Positions 11,700-23,248 of a stretch of 64,000 nucleotides of DNA are shown one piece after another; within the stretch, counting starts at the first letter, position 1; each line of letters starts with the position of its first letter. Origin of the DNA: Knoxdaviesia capensis (Eukaryota; Ascomycota; Sordariomycetes; Microascales; Gondwanamycetaceae); contig LNGK01000009.1 in NCBI GenBank assembly GCA_001510575.1, positions 1 to 64,000 on the forward strand, given 5' to 3'. The translations under genes were made by a program, and so were the position numbers. Below the pieces are notes generated by a model. The model was not told the DNA's origin and made no database searches. It saw only the letters and a program-made list of their open reading frames with translations.

Positions 11700-13640
11700 A
11701 TAATCGTTAGATAATAATAGGACGAGGGAAAGGAAAGGCTATAGATAACGGGATAAATATTCTACCGGTATAGCTAGTAAGTAGTCTACCGCCTTAATAT
11801 ACCGAGTCTATTACGATCGAGGAATTAAAGTAAATAATAAAAGCGCTACTTACGGACCGTATAGAGTCTAGCTTTAATAAATAAGCGAGAGAGAAAGAGC
11901 GTACCGATAATATAAATACCGTTATTAGTACGATAATAGAAAAGCTTCTAGAAAAGCTAATAGACGCTATAAGCCGTAGTAACTTACTAGCTATAGCTAT
12001 AGCTACCTTATCCTCTTTTCCTACTCCCTCGCTATTATTAGCTAGTCCGTAGATAATAGGACTACTATTACTTACCGACCTAGGTAGAAAGAGCCCCCTT
12101 TCTAGCGTAACTATAGCTAATAACCCGTTATTACTTATAACTAGCGTCTAACTAACGAGAAACTAGCCCTTAATACTATATATTATATTATAAATACCGA
12201 GAGGTATAGGTAGTACGGTTCTAGAAGGATAATAAGGTTATATATATAGATAAAGAGTATACGATAGTAGTATATTTCTAATATTTCCTATACTATCCTA
12301 GTAAATACCCTTATAAATAATAACCCTTAAAGTAATATTTTAAGCGAAACTATATCTAGGACCTAATAGTAAACCGTTTACCGATATTAGTATTAACGGC
12401 TTTATACTATTATTATAGCTTACTATTAAAGGACGATTCCTAGGCCCTCGTTTAGTAAATAGGAATTTAGCTATCGAAGGTAGTCTAATAAAGTAAAATA
12501 TACCTTTAATAAACGATAAGTACGCTATCGGGTAGTATTAATACCTCTAAGCGATATTCCTAGAGCTAATACTCCTATTAGATATTAGTAATAGAGAAGA
12601 TCGTAAGAAAAACGGTAAAAAAGCTATTAGTTAGCTATAAAGCGACTACTTAAGTAAGGTAGACTATATAGTTATAGTATAATTAGTACGTATTTAGACC
12701 TACTTATATAAATCTATAATTCTATATACGTATTAGACGTCTCGAATACTACTAGTAATTAGAAGCGAATTTATACCCCTTTAGTATTTTATTCGATAGT
12801 ATACCGATATACCGTAGCCTATACTAGTAGAATCTATACTAATATTTATCTCTAGTCGTATACTAATATCTACCCCTTCGCGCGTATTTATAGCTCTCGC
12901 GTTTAATTATTAGAATAAGTCCGAATATAAAGCTATCGAGCTTTTAGCTAAAATAATATAGAATTCTACTGATAACTTACTCGAAACGTATTATATTCGA
13001 CGTATAGTAGAAGATATTCTACGCTATAATATTACGGACTTATAGTATAAGATACGGTAGGATATAACCCCCGATTCTAGTATCCGTATTATAGTTAATA
13101 CTACCTATTACCTATTAAAGACTAGATAATTATATGCCGCTTAGCTAAATACCGCGCCGAAGACCGAGGAGGAAGGAGAAACGCTATAATTTAGAACCCG
13201 TAAAGAAGTATTTAATTATATTACGTAGGATAAGGATAGAGATAAATCTACGTGTTTCTAATACGGAAAGATAGGTTATTAGGTTCGCGAATATACGGAG
13301 CTACGTATTAAGAATAACGATCGACGTTAAAAGGCGCGCTAGAATACGCGTTTCACGATAAACCGAGGCTAAACGATAGATAATCGTAGTTATTCCCGCG
13401 AGCCTCGTAACTATTCTCGAAATGCCTCCCGCGACCGTAACTATTTACGAAGACCGTCTTATAACCGAAAGATATACCGTTCCCCTACTCCCTACCCCTT
13501 TAAGAATAAAGATAAACTAATAACGGATAAAGGATAGCGGAATAATAGGAGAGGGGATAAGAAGCCCGCTATTTATAGTATATATCCTATATAGAAAGAA
13601 GACTTATCTCCNNAAGGATCTCCCCTCTTAGAAGCTACGG
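11700..13640 (+). pseudogene. Decayed gypsy gag
   Basis: With TAG/TAA read as former Trp/Gln, the segment encodes a gag-like protein. An early stretch near 11,800-12,000 includes ESITIEELK and a helical IIEKLLEKLIDAIS segment. A zinc knuckle at about 13,249-13,290 reads CF.YGKIGY.VREYTE, a CX2CX4HX4C knuckle in which two Cys and the His have become Tyr through G-to-A change on this strand (TGY to TAY) and C-to-T (CAY to TAY). It is followed by the Arg/Asn-rich tail usual for nucleocapsid. Many stops, no function. Confidence 0.75.
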
Positions 13641-13699
13641 GCTTAGACGTAGATAATAACTATTTCGCTAACGTTACTTACTATTCTATATTATTTATA

Positions 13700-16600
13700 A
13701 TCCCTTTAGTAGAGGAATTAACGTTAATTAGTAAGATACTAATAAAATAGCTACGACGCGAAGGATACCGTGAACGATACCGCTTCTATACTAGTTTACT
13801 AACGAATAACTAATAAACGCCGCTTATAGTATTTATCGATACCGGAATAGCTAGCGTATTCGTCTCTAAATCGTACGCCCGTCGTTATTTAGCGCTATAC
13901 CGATCCGCTAACCCTCTACGCCTTAGTAGCCTAGGCGGTAATAGTAGCTTCGCTATTATTAACGATATCGTTATTTCCTTCTAATTAACGACTATTAACG
14001 GACTATCCGAGGTTATTTCTATAGCCGCTAGTATTATTACTAACGGTACCTATCCTATTAACCTAACTATTAGCTAAAGCGGAGCTACGAAGCTCGGTTA
14101 TACTAACGCTAATAGCACGATAAAGCTTATACTCCTACGCGATTCCCCCGTTATTCCATATTTCTACCCTCCCTAGAGACGAGATAATATCGCTATTACT
14201 TATACTACCTCTACTACTAATTCTAGTCTAATAAATATTACCTCTTCTTACGATAATCCTACCTCTTTCTATAATAAGAACCTCCCTTTACCTCTATTAA
14301 TATATATTTATAGCATTTTACCCGCGGATCCCGATACCTATACCCTCTCCTATATTACCTCCGAATCGTTTCCCTTTATTACGTACCTTATTAAGTAATA
14401 GTATAATAGTACTCCTTTACCCCGATAAACGTTTCCTAGAACGGTAAATACCGACCGAGTAACTATCGAATTTAACGAAGAGCTATTACCCGAGTATAAG
14501 AAGTAACTATTACTTATAAAAGAGCGTACGAAGCGCGACGCTATTCGTGGTACCCGTATTATTATAGAAAACTAATAGAAGAAAGTAAATACTAAAGCCT
14601 TAATAATTATACGAAAGGCCTTCGATAATAATACCTTCGTCTTTATTCTACGGTATTTCGATACTAGACTAGATGTAAAGGCCCGTACTTAGTATAATAT
14701 TAAGACCGCTAATACTAAACCTAGATCTCTCCCCCTACGCCGCTATAGCCCCTACTAACGTGAAATTATAAAGGAATTTACTGATAAACTATTCTTACTC
14801 GGTATTATTTAATACGCTATTAACTCCCTATAGTCTATACTTATACTATTATTACCTAAGAAGCCCCTCCTTAGGGATAACCGGCCTAGATACCGTTTCG
14901 TAATTAACTACCGTACGTTAAACGAAGTTACGCGAAAGGTAGCTTATCTACTACCGAATATCGAAGATTCCCTATAATAGGCCGCCGGATACCGATTCTA
15001 TACCTTTCTTAACCTAGAAGACGGCTTCTAGTAAATAGTTATAGACCCTAAGGTAGTACTAAAGATAGCGTTTTCTATACTATTTAGATAATACGAATAG
15101 CTTCGTATACTATTTAGCCTTATAAACGTACCTATAACCTTCTAGCGTTTTATAAACGAAGTCCTTAAGCTAGTACGCGCCTTTACTATAGGCCTTTTAG
15201 ACGATATTTATATTTAGGGTAAGATAATAATAGAATTAGCTAAGAGAATAGTCGCTATTCTACGCTAATTAAGCCGCTATCGACTATTATTAAACCTTAA
15301 GAAGTGCGAATAGTTCGTTAAAGAAAGTAAGTTCCTAAGAATAATTATCTCTATCTACGGTATTCGTCCCGATCCTAAGAAGGTAGCTACTATCCGTAAG
15401 AGACTAGCGCCTACTATTACTACTAAGATCCGTAGCTTTCTAAATACCGCTAGCTATTTACGCCGCTTTATCCCCTACTTCGTATATAAAGCGCGTCTAC
15501 TCTATAAGTATATTAGAGTAGATAAGCCTAAAGGCGTATAAGTATAGCTAGATAACGAGTTATTATAAGCCTAGCGCGATATTCGCGATACTATAGCCTC
15601 CCTCCCGGAGCTACGTAATTACGACTACATACTCCTATCGGTACTCGAGACCGACGCTTCTAATTATACCGTTAGTACTACGTTATTTTAACTATAACGC
15701 GATTCTAATAATAAACGTAGCGTTTTACGCCCGGTTATATACTTTAGTACCGTTTTATTAAAGACCTAGTAGCGATATAGTACTTAAGAGAGAAAAATAC
15801 TTACTATTATTATATTATTATAGTATTAGAGGAGCTAGCTAGAGGCCGCCGAGATTACTATTATTATTAATTACGAAACCCTACGCCTTTTTACTACTAA
15901 GTAGGAATAGCTAGTTAGAATATTACGATTTCTCGATATAATCGTATACTATAGCGTACGTATTTACTACCGATCTGGAAAGGCTAATATTTTAGCTAAT
16001 TAGTTATTATAGCTACGTATAGATATAGCGCTCGTAACGAATAAGGAGGAAGGGTACGAAACGAACGATAATAACACGTTAACCGACGTCTTTCCTACTA
16101 CTACTACTAATAACGAGACCCCTAGACCCCCGAACTAACGATTTAAGATACGGCTACTAGCGCGACTACTACTAAACGACGCCGAATAGCCTCTAAATAA
16201 TACTATAAATACCGAGTAACCTACGAACGATACGCTAATCGCCCCTAATATTAAGAAGTTAGATGACCTTAGATAGTACGACGTCTAGGATATTATTAAC
16301 TACCTAGAGAATAACTATCTACTCCCCTATCGTATCCTTTCGACCTTCGTTTAGGACTATTTCGCTATCTTTTACGGCGAAGTATATACCGTTATTAACT
16401 ATATCTTAATAAAGATACTAACGTATAAGGCCTCCGTTTTAGAAGCTATTAAGGTCTATAAGCTAGAAGGCTATATACGCGTCGGTACCCTATACGCGCT
16501 ATTAGCTAAACGAGTATAGTATCCCGACTTAATTTTAGCTACGAATAAGGCCGTTCGATAGTATACGGAATATTAATTACTATAAAAGCCCCCTGAAGTA

Positions 16601-17600
16601 ACGGAATCGCTACGACCGATACTAACTATACGATTATTAACACGCTAGGGAATAGACTTTACTAGCCGTTTTATTATTAATAGTAAACGGATATAGCTAC
16701 TAATAGTAATTAAGTACGCTACTAGCTACGCTATAATAGCTATAGACCCTCGTAATAGCACCTTAGCTACTACGAAGTTACTAGTAGTATGTATTTACGT
16801 AGCATTCGGACCGCTAGTTGAGATTATTACCGATAATAGTACCCCCTTTAACTCCGATAAATTTAAGACCCTCCTCGCTAATTATAACCCCCCTATATAA
16901 TAGTATCGTATAACGATATACTATCTATAGACGAATAGCCGAGTTAAGCGCTTTAACGGGTAAATTAAGTATATCGCTAGCTATCTAGCCGGCGCTAATA
17001 CTAAAAACCGAGAAGATATCGATTAGCTAATAGTTATTCCTAAAGCTATACGTATCTACCTAAATAGACCGTAAATAAGTAGCTTTTCCCCGTATTACCT
17101 ACTTTTCGGTACCGAGCCCTACGATAGCGCTACCTATATTACTACGCTATACGAACGGGAGCCTACTATAGACGAAGTTATCGCCTCCTAGTAAGATTTA
17201 GCTCGCGAAAGATAGTTATTTAAGACCGTTCGCCTATTATCTAACTCTATAAAGGTATACCGAATATATATCCGTACTATATTATAGAACGATAAGGCTA
17301 CGTATCGTATTTTTAGTAAAGGCGACTAGACGTTACGATATCGACTATAAAAATATAAATACGAGCTATTCTATAACGGACCGTAGCTTATTATTAACGT
17401 TTACTAGGGTAATACTTATACTCTAGAGTTACTAAGCGGTTATTAGCTCGATAAACGCTATAATAGGTTTAACTTATTCCTAGCGTATATCGAGGATAGC
17501 TAGCTTATTCGTAGCCTTTAGTATACTAGTCGTCGCCTTCTCGAGCTAGATCGTAAGTATCTATCGTCTATCGGTAGATAGTTACCTTACCCTATACTAT
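13700..17600 (+). pseudogene. Decayed gypsy pol: protease, RT, RNase H, integrase
   Basis: The aspartic protease motif FIDTG is at about 13,832-13,846. Reverse transcriptase includes RYRFVINYRTLNEVTRKVAY near 14,890-14,940 and a catalytic LLDDI with the two Asp codons at 15,200-15,205. RNase H shows LETDASNYTVSTTL from about 15,651. Integrase shows GIDFTSR near 16,649 and a second Asp in ITDNSTPFNS near 16,832. At the place where the catalytic Glu is expected (NSRVKRFNG near 16,934) a Lys codon AAG stands, which is exactly what RIP of GTTGAG would give. The order RT-RNase H-integrase places it in Ty3/gypsy rather than copia. I see no convincing chromodomain. Confidence 0.85.
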
Positions 17601-17950
17601 TTCTTTCTTTTTTTATTTTTTATTTATTATTTTACTTTTCCGTTATAATATTCGTTCTATAGTTATCCCCTATTTATATCCTAATTCTATTTATATCCTA
17701 ATTTCCTTTATTCTATTTTTATTTTAGTTACGCCTTACTATTAAGCTATACTATTTTCCCTTTTTTAGAATTTTTCTTTTATTATTCTTTTTTATTTTAC
17801 CGCTATTACCGCTAATATTCCACCTTTTATATGCTTTTTCCGATTTTTTCCCGTATATTTCCTTACTTTTAACCTATTTTACTATATTAATAATTAATAG
17901 AACGCTCTAGACTTACCGCTACGCCTATATACTATTTTTTTCTTTCTTCC

Positions 17951-18097
17951 NNNNNNNNNNNNNNNNNNNNNNNNNNNNNNNNNNNNNNNNNNNNNNNNNN
18001 NNNNNNNNNNNNNNNNNNNNNNNNNNNNNNNNNNNNNNNNNNNNNNNNNNNNNNNNNNNNNNNNNNNNNNNNNNNNNNNNNNNNNNNNNNNNNNNNN
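17951..18097. other. Assembly gap (147 N)
   Basis: A run of 147 N interrupts the internal region of the plus-strand element, between pol and the unassigned third frame. It is preceded by a pyrimidine-rich low-complexity stretch (17,590-17,950). The true gap length is unknown, so the element length of 9.8 kb is nominal. Confidence 0.99.
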
Positions 18098-18589
18098 ATA
18101 ATACCGCTATAGCACGATATTCTAAATACCGCGACTAACCTAAACGTCCTTTATCTAGCTATCCCTTCTATCCTCCGGGACCCGCTTTTTTTCGGTAACT
18201 ACCTAGTTTAATAGCTATTAAGACTATATTAGCTAATAGAAGGACTACTATAGCACGATAAACGCCGTAATAACCTTACCTTTTACGATAAAAAGCTAAA
18301 TTCTTTCCTATTTATAATAAATAAAGAAACGAATAGTTATANNACTAACGAAGAAGTATAAGAAGCTAGCGATCTCTAGCTATAAACGATTTAGAATTAG
18401 ATAGTTCTTTATCTCTCTTATTACTACTATCTCTTTCCTATCTATCCTTTCTATTACTAGCACTATTAATAGCTATTCTACTTACTAAGCCTACTATTTA
18501 TACTATAAACGATAATAATATCTCTTAATAACCTACTAATAATAATAATAATAACGCTAATAACACCCTATTACCTACTATAGCCGCTA

Positions 18590-19690
18590 TTCCCCCTACC
18601 GCTACTCCCGCTACGAACGTACCGCGCGTTACCGCTATAGTCGGAGCCGTTAAGCCGATTCCGTATACCCGATACGTACTAAGACGTATCGAATACCCGG
18701 GTATTCTTTACTATCGATACGTTATTAATAACGTCGTATAGAATACTTATACCGAATACTATAACTATTAAGCTAATTACCGGGTACCCGGTAATATATC
18801 GGCCGAAATAGATACCTTTATAGATACCGATAAGAACTAGATTAATACGCTAAGTACGTAAACCTAAGCGCTACGGGATATCGCCGTAGCTAAATATATA
18901 CTTATTTATAATAGGGACTCTATAGCCGCTAATTAGAAATTAAATAGCGCGGAATTTAATAACGCGAGCCGTTTTATTAATATAGTAGCTATCTAATATA
19001 CCTTCGAGGGATACCTCGTACCTATTTAACTAACTATTATACGCCTACGGTATACGGCTTTAGCGCTAGCCCCGACTTCGGTATACTTATTACCTCTCTT
19101 TTCAGCTACCGAGGCCGCTAAAATTAATACTATTAAGGGAGGACCCCCGCCGGTACCTACTCCGCTAGTAGTAGTACCCGTTACACTAGCCGTTATAGCA
19201 CTAATACTAGCTAGTAGAGCCGCCGTTATACTAGTAATACTAGTATTTACGCCGATAGCTATACTAATAGTAGCTACCGCTATCGTAATAGTACCCCCTT
19301 TCCCTAATACCCTAGTCCCCGCTACCTTTATAGCCTAATTCCTAGGCGTAACGCCCGCCTATATTAACTACTAATAGGTAAGCGAGCTACGTAATCGCTA
19401 CCTATATAGCATAGTATAGGCCGTTACTATCCGACTAGGCGTCGTAGTGTTCTTAATCCCTCTTAATACTATCTAATACTAAGGTATTTACGTCGTCGGA
19501 CGGATAAAACGGTGCCTATAGCTACTTAAAACGCTATAAATAGGAAGTTCCCCTTTATTATACTAGATACCTATTTTTCTATCGATTACTATTATTATTC
19601 CTATCTAACTACTATTTAGACTCGCTTTATATTATATTTCTTTCTATACGCTTAGAAAAGTTAAAAAGGATAAAAAAAAAAGGACCCCTA
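18590..19690 (+). pseudogene. Unassigned decayed reading frame between pol and 3' LTR
   Basis: One frame stays readable for about 360 codons if TAG/TAA are taken as former Trp/Gln. It opens with a segment containing IPYTRYVLRRIEYPGILYYR and a Tyr/Asn-rich stretch, then an Ala/Asp-rich region (ALRDIAVAKYILIYNRDSIA, FNNASRFINIVAI), then a long low-complexity part rich in GTA/ATA/CTA codons that were probably Val/Thr/Pro, then a folded-looking segment (YLYSIVWAVTIRLGVVVFLI), and finally a hydrophobic stretch followed by a basic KVKKDKKKR tail. I recognise no family. It could be an extra gene of the element, a gag-like frame of another element joined across the gap, or a captured host sequence. 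Confidence 0.45.
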
Positions 19691-19802
19691 GAAAAATATA
19701 AAAATAATTAAAAACCGCTCGTAGTACGAGTATAAAATTATATAAAGGGAAGTCCTTTTAATATCCTTTACTAGTTAAAAGTAGATCGTAGACGATCTAG
19801 TT

Positions 19803-19814
19803 AAGAAAGGGGAT
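19803..19814 (+). other. Polypurine tract before the 3' LTR
   Basis: AAGAAAGGGGA lies two to three bases before the LTR start at 19,817. This is the expected position of the plus-strand primer for reverse transcription and confirms the plus orientation of the element. Confidence 0.7.
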
Positions 19815-19816
19815 CT

Positions 19817-20099
19817 TATAGATCCCTAATAAGTTAGAGTATATTATAATTACGTATAAACGTATACTAATATACGTAGATACTACCTAGCGGTAAGTAT
19901 TTAGGTATATATCTATATATATATAAATGCCTTAAAGAGCTAGTAAAAGACCTATAAAAGGCAGATATCTACCGCGCTTTTATAGGAAATATCTTAAGAT
20001 AGAAAAAATTNAAGCTTCCCTTTATATATATTTCTCTATACGTGCCTTATAATTATAACTCATTTATTAGTCCTTTAGACTATATATCTAGGAATTATA
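19817..20099 (+). repeat. 3' LTR of the plus-strand gypsy-type element
   Basis: It is a direct repeat of 10,259-10,541, the same 283 bp in length, followed by the AAAT duplication at 20,100-20,103. It begins TATAGATCC and ends GGAATTATA. RIP has removed more CpA/TpG sites at its start than in the 5' LTR, but fewer at a few positions near its end. Confidence 0.88.
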
Positions 20100-21760
20100 A
20101 AATACTATTACCTAGAATCTTACCGCTATTACGGTAAAGAACCTTACCGCTAAAGATATAAATTAGAAATATTATAGTTAGTAAAATATCTTTAATACGT
20201 ATAGAAATAATACTAGACGAAGTCTTAATATTAATAATAATATTTCTACGCTTTATAGTATATATAGGTCCTCCGCTTGTGATTATACGTATACGAGTCT
20301 CTTTAATAGTTCCTTTCTCGAACTATCGCTTATCGTTTATAGAGTATATAGACGTACCTATATCGAATAGCTAGTCCGTTCTAGAATAGCTTAATAAGTA
20401 GGTAAATAGGTTATAGCTAATTACTTCTTCGAAATATTCCGTAGTATTAATAAGAAAAGAAGAAGAAAGGGAAGACTTACTTATAATCTTTCGACGTCTC
20501 TTAAACGTATGATTAGTTAATACTATCGTACTTATAACTCTTTTATAACTAGTTATATTCGCGCTTGCGTTTACGTTACTAAGTATAGTAGAAGACTTCT
20601 ACTATTATTATTACTTACGAGCTTTAATCTAGTAGTCGCGCTCTTTATAGCTAAGACGGTTATAGTATCTATATCGGATTATAGGCTATAAACCGGGCTT
20701 ATTCTTCTAGTTACTCTAGCTAGCGCTACTATTACGGGTGTTATTATTATTATTTACACCCTACTTATTATCGGATTTAGAATTATCTCTCCTATCTAAC
20801 TTTTTTAGGTCCTTCGTGACCCTCTCACGTTCCTAGAATAACTATACTAACTATCTATAGTGCTCGTCTAAAGTCCTATCTAATTACACTACGATACGCG
20901 TAGCAACTTGCGTTTTAGTATTAAACGCATCCTTCGCTACTATTAGTAGTAGCACGGTCCTAATCTTATCGGTGATTTTAGCTCTATAACGCTAGACTTC
21001 TAGTTATTTTTAGTTAAAACGCGAAAGAAAGGTAATAAACTTTTTACCCTTCTTTATAGCATAAGTACTAACGTCTAATAGGTCTTCTAATACTTAGAAC
21101 TTAGTCTTTTAGCTATTACGGTTAAAACGATTAGATAACTTATTCTAGATATTAGAAACATTTATACTATTAACTATAATTTATCTTATAATACTAGATA
21201 TATTCTTTAATATTTCACCTCTCACGAGTAAATCGTTTTACTTATTAAGATAGCTAAAATCGTCTGGCTTTAAACTAGTACGAATAATTACGGTACGGAA
21301 AGATAAGGCCTACGTACGCTAAGTACGGCTATTAGTTAGCTAGTATTACTAGTTAAGTATCTATTTCTATTTAGAAAGATCGATTACTTAATTAGTACCT
21401 ATTATTATAGGCGACGGAATAAAATCTTCTATAATAATAGATTATATCGGCGGGGATAATACTATATAGGCGGAAGGAGGTCGGTTAGTTATAGTAGGTA
21501 TACGAAAAAGACCGGGAAAACTCGGAATTATAGATTTTTTATTAGGAACTAGTTAGAATTATTAAGGATTAACGTTAGTAATAAGTCTAAGATTAGAGTT
21601 AGAGACGGGAGAGGGGGAACGAGAAAATTCCGTTAATATTAACGGAGTCGAAACTTAAGAATTCGGTTAAATAATTAGGTTAGTAACTACGTTAGGGGCG
21701 GTTAGACGGCGACGGCCACTACGATTTATTATTAGGTTATAATTATTACTTTACTAATAG
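20100..21760 (-). mobile_element. Ty1/copia element, 5' part: gag, zinc knuckle and protease (decayed)
   Basis: On the minus strand a gag-like frame runs from about 21,760, through segments such as LNKWNDLLVRGEILKNI and ATRIVV, to a zinc knuckle near 20,690-20,640 that now reads YRYYNRLSYKERDY, a former CX2CX4HX4C knuckle with Tyr in place of Cys and His. The retroelement protease follows with WLFDIGTS near 20,360, and the frame ends at GNSI directly at the gypsy insertion. It continues in frame at 10,258. RIP is weaker in 20,800-21,000, where several CA/TG dinucleotides survive. The 5' LTR should lie around 21,770-21,960, but I cannot define its ends. Confidence 0.82.
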
Positions 21761-22206
21761 CTTCACAGGCCGACTATCGGCTTATAGAAAAATAGGAGAG
21801 GAAGAAGAAGAGAAAAAAAAATAATTAGTATAAAAGAAATAAAAGATAAATACACTGTTTTTACTTAAATAGAGCGTTAGTCTCATAATCTATTATTTAG
21901 AATGATAACGGAAGATAAATAAGTTAATAGAATTTAACTTAGGAATTAAGTAAAAAGTTAGATGTAGGAGGAAGAAATGAGCTAGACTAGAAATAGACAG
22001 AAGTCCAGCATTTATAGGCTAGCCAGAACCAGGCTTCAGCCCAGGTCACGTGATCCACGCATTTCCGTCCTTCCTCACAAACCCTTATACAACCCTAAAC
22101 GTGGGGGAAGTTCACGAAGGTATCAACCGTTCCGTTCCGTTTGCTTCAGTTTATTTTGCATGCACTGATACATTGACGGCTACTGGAATACTATTTTCAG
22201 GAATAA

Positions 22207-23119
22207 CTAGTTGTTCTTGAAGTCCAACCCAGCTTCCACTCTTGCGGCGCCGTAAATGGCCGCGATGTCTCCTGACGCCCCCACCTGCTCCTTGACCACC
22301 ACTAGGTGCGCATCGGCCGCCTCGGTGGTATGCAGCCGCACGCCGGCCTTCTCAGCAAGACTCATAGCATGGCGGGCATCCTTCCTGGCCAGATCAACGG
22401 CAAACAGCGGCTCTTGGCGCGTGTGGTAGTCGCCCGAGAGCATGCGGTGGGCGTAGGCGGTGTACGGGCCGGGGTAGAAGGTCTCGATGAACTGCAGGAG
22501 CGGGCCGGTGCCCAGGCCGGACTTCTCGGCGAGGACGAGGCCCTCCGCGAGCTGCTCGACCATGGACAGCACGAAGGTGTTCCCGAGCAGCTTGAGCTGG
22601 GTGGCGGCGCCGACAGGGCGGTCGGCGAGCGAGATCTCGGCGCGCGACGTCACGTCGATGAACACGGGCCGCACGCGGTCGATGGTCGCCCTGGGGCCGG
22701 CAAACACCGAGATCAGCTTCCCCGCGTCGGCAATCGCGGGCGGACCGAACACCGGCGCCGCGACGAACCCGGCGCCGCGCGCGGTCAGCTGGGCGTCCAC
22801 GGCCTCTGTGGTGACCGGGCTGATGGTCGAGCTGTCGGCAAACACCTTGCCCGTGAGATCGGCCACGGTGAGGGCTTCGTCGATGATGGCGGTCATGGCG
22901 GCGTCGTTGGCCACGCAGGTGATGATGATGTCGGCGGCGGCCACGCCCTGGGCGACCGACGCGGCGATCTCGACTGCGCCGGCCGGGAGTGTGGCGGCTA
23001 GGGCGTCGGCGCGCGACCGGGTGCGGTTGTAGATGAGCAGGGGTCCGGAGAGCGTGGCTTTGGCGGCGATGTTGGCGACCATGCCCTGTGCAGTATGATA
23101 CGGGCTGTTAGTATCTGGA

Positions 23120-23185
<66 letters not shown>

Positions 23186-23248
23186 GAATTAGACACGTAC
23201 CCGGCCCATGTTCCCGAGACCTATGAAAAACACACGTGGAGCAGCCAT
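22207..23248 (-). CDS. NAD(P)-dependent beta-hydroxyacid dehydrogenase-like protein (3-hydroxyisobutyrate dehydrogenase family)
   Basis: Two exons, 23,248-23,201 and 23,085-22,207, encode 308 residues. The intron (115 bp) starts GTACGT, has a perfect TACTAAC branch site and ends GCACAG; splicing is in phase 0 and builds the Rossmann loop GLGNMGRG at residues 10-17 across the junction, which fixes the start. NRT at residues 36-38, after the second strand, suggests NADPH. The substrate-binding stretch DSSTISP lies near residues 100-106, and the catalytic Lys181 and Asn185 lie in QLKLLGN. The family oxidises or reduces beta-hydroxyacids or small aldehydes; the actual substrate cannot be told. 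The usual Gly-Gly of the PVSGG motif is replaced (PVFGPP, residues 127-132). No targeting peptide is visible, so it is probably cytosolic. It is the first intact gene beside the RIP block, with no sign of mutation spreading into it. Confidence 0.88.
23119..23182. repeat. Compound microsatellite (GT)n(GA)n inside an intron
   Basis: About 12 GT units are followed directly by about 20 GA units, filling more than half of the 115-bp intron of the dehydrogenase-like gene on the opposite strand. In the transcript they are AC and TC repeats; the TC part sits between donor and branch site. Confidence 0.95.

Larger units (their letters stand above)
10259..20099 (+). mobile_element. Complete Ty3/gypsy-type LTR retroelement, plus-strand copy, nested in copia
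   Basis: The element is about 9.8 kb with 283-bp direct LTRs (10,259-10,541 and 19,817-20,099), a 4-bp duplication AAAT and a purine tract before the 3' LTR. The order of domains is that of Ty3/gypsy: leader, gag with zinc knuckle, aspartic protease, reverse transcriptase, RNase H, integrase. All reading frames are destroyed by RIP, mostly as Trp/Gln to stop changes. It is long for a fungal gypsy element because a further decayed frame (about 18,600-19,690) and a 147-base gap lie between pol and the 3' LTR. No tRNA primer-binding site is recognisable after the 5' LTR. A nested insertion across the gap could also explain the extra length. Confidence 0.88.
1..21950. other. RIP-mutated AT-rich repeat block
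   Basis: The dinucleotides CpA and TpG are nearly absent (none in the first 120 bases), TpA is extremely frequent, and CpG is still common. This is the known signature of repeat-induced point mutation, a premeiotic fungal defence that turns C into T, mostly in CpA, in duplicated DNA. The retroelement reading frames here can be followed only if TAG and TAA are read as former Trp or Gln codons. Normal dinucleotide use returns at about 21,950-22,000, shortly before the first intact gene. Single unresolved bases occur at about 7,125, 7,155, 13,612, 18,342 and 20,011. Confidence 0.93.

Noticed and set aside
1..17804. Inverted repeat as a pure assembly artefact
   Set aside because: The arms differ at many positions by transitions, and by small indels, and the left LTR keeps TG/CA sites lost in the right one. 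A fold-back artefact would be identical. Long-read proof is still lacking.
22306..23032. Plus-strand frames of 231 and 181 codons over the dehydrogenase-like gene
   Set aside because: They are shadows of the minus-strand gene, whose Rossmann motif, catalytic Lys and intron are all consistent.
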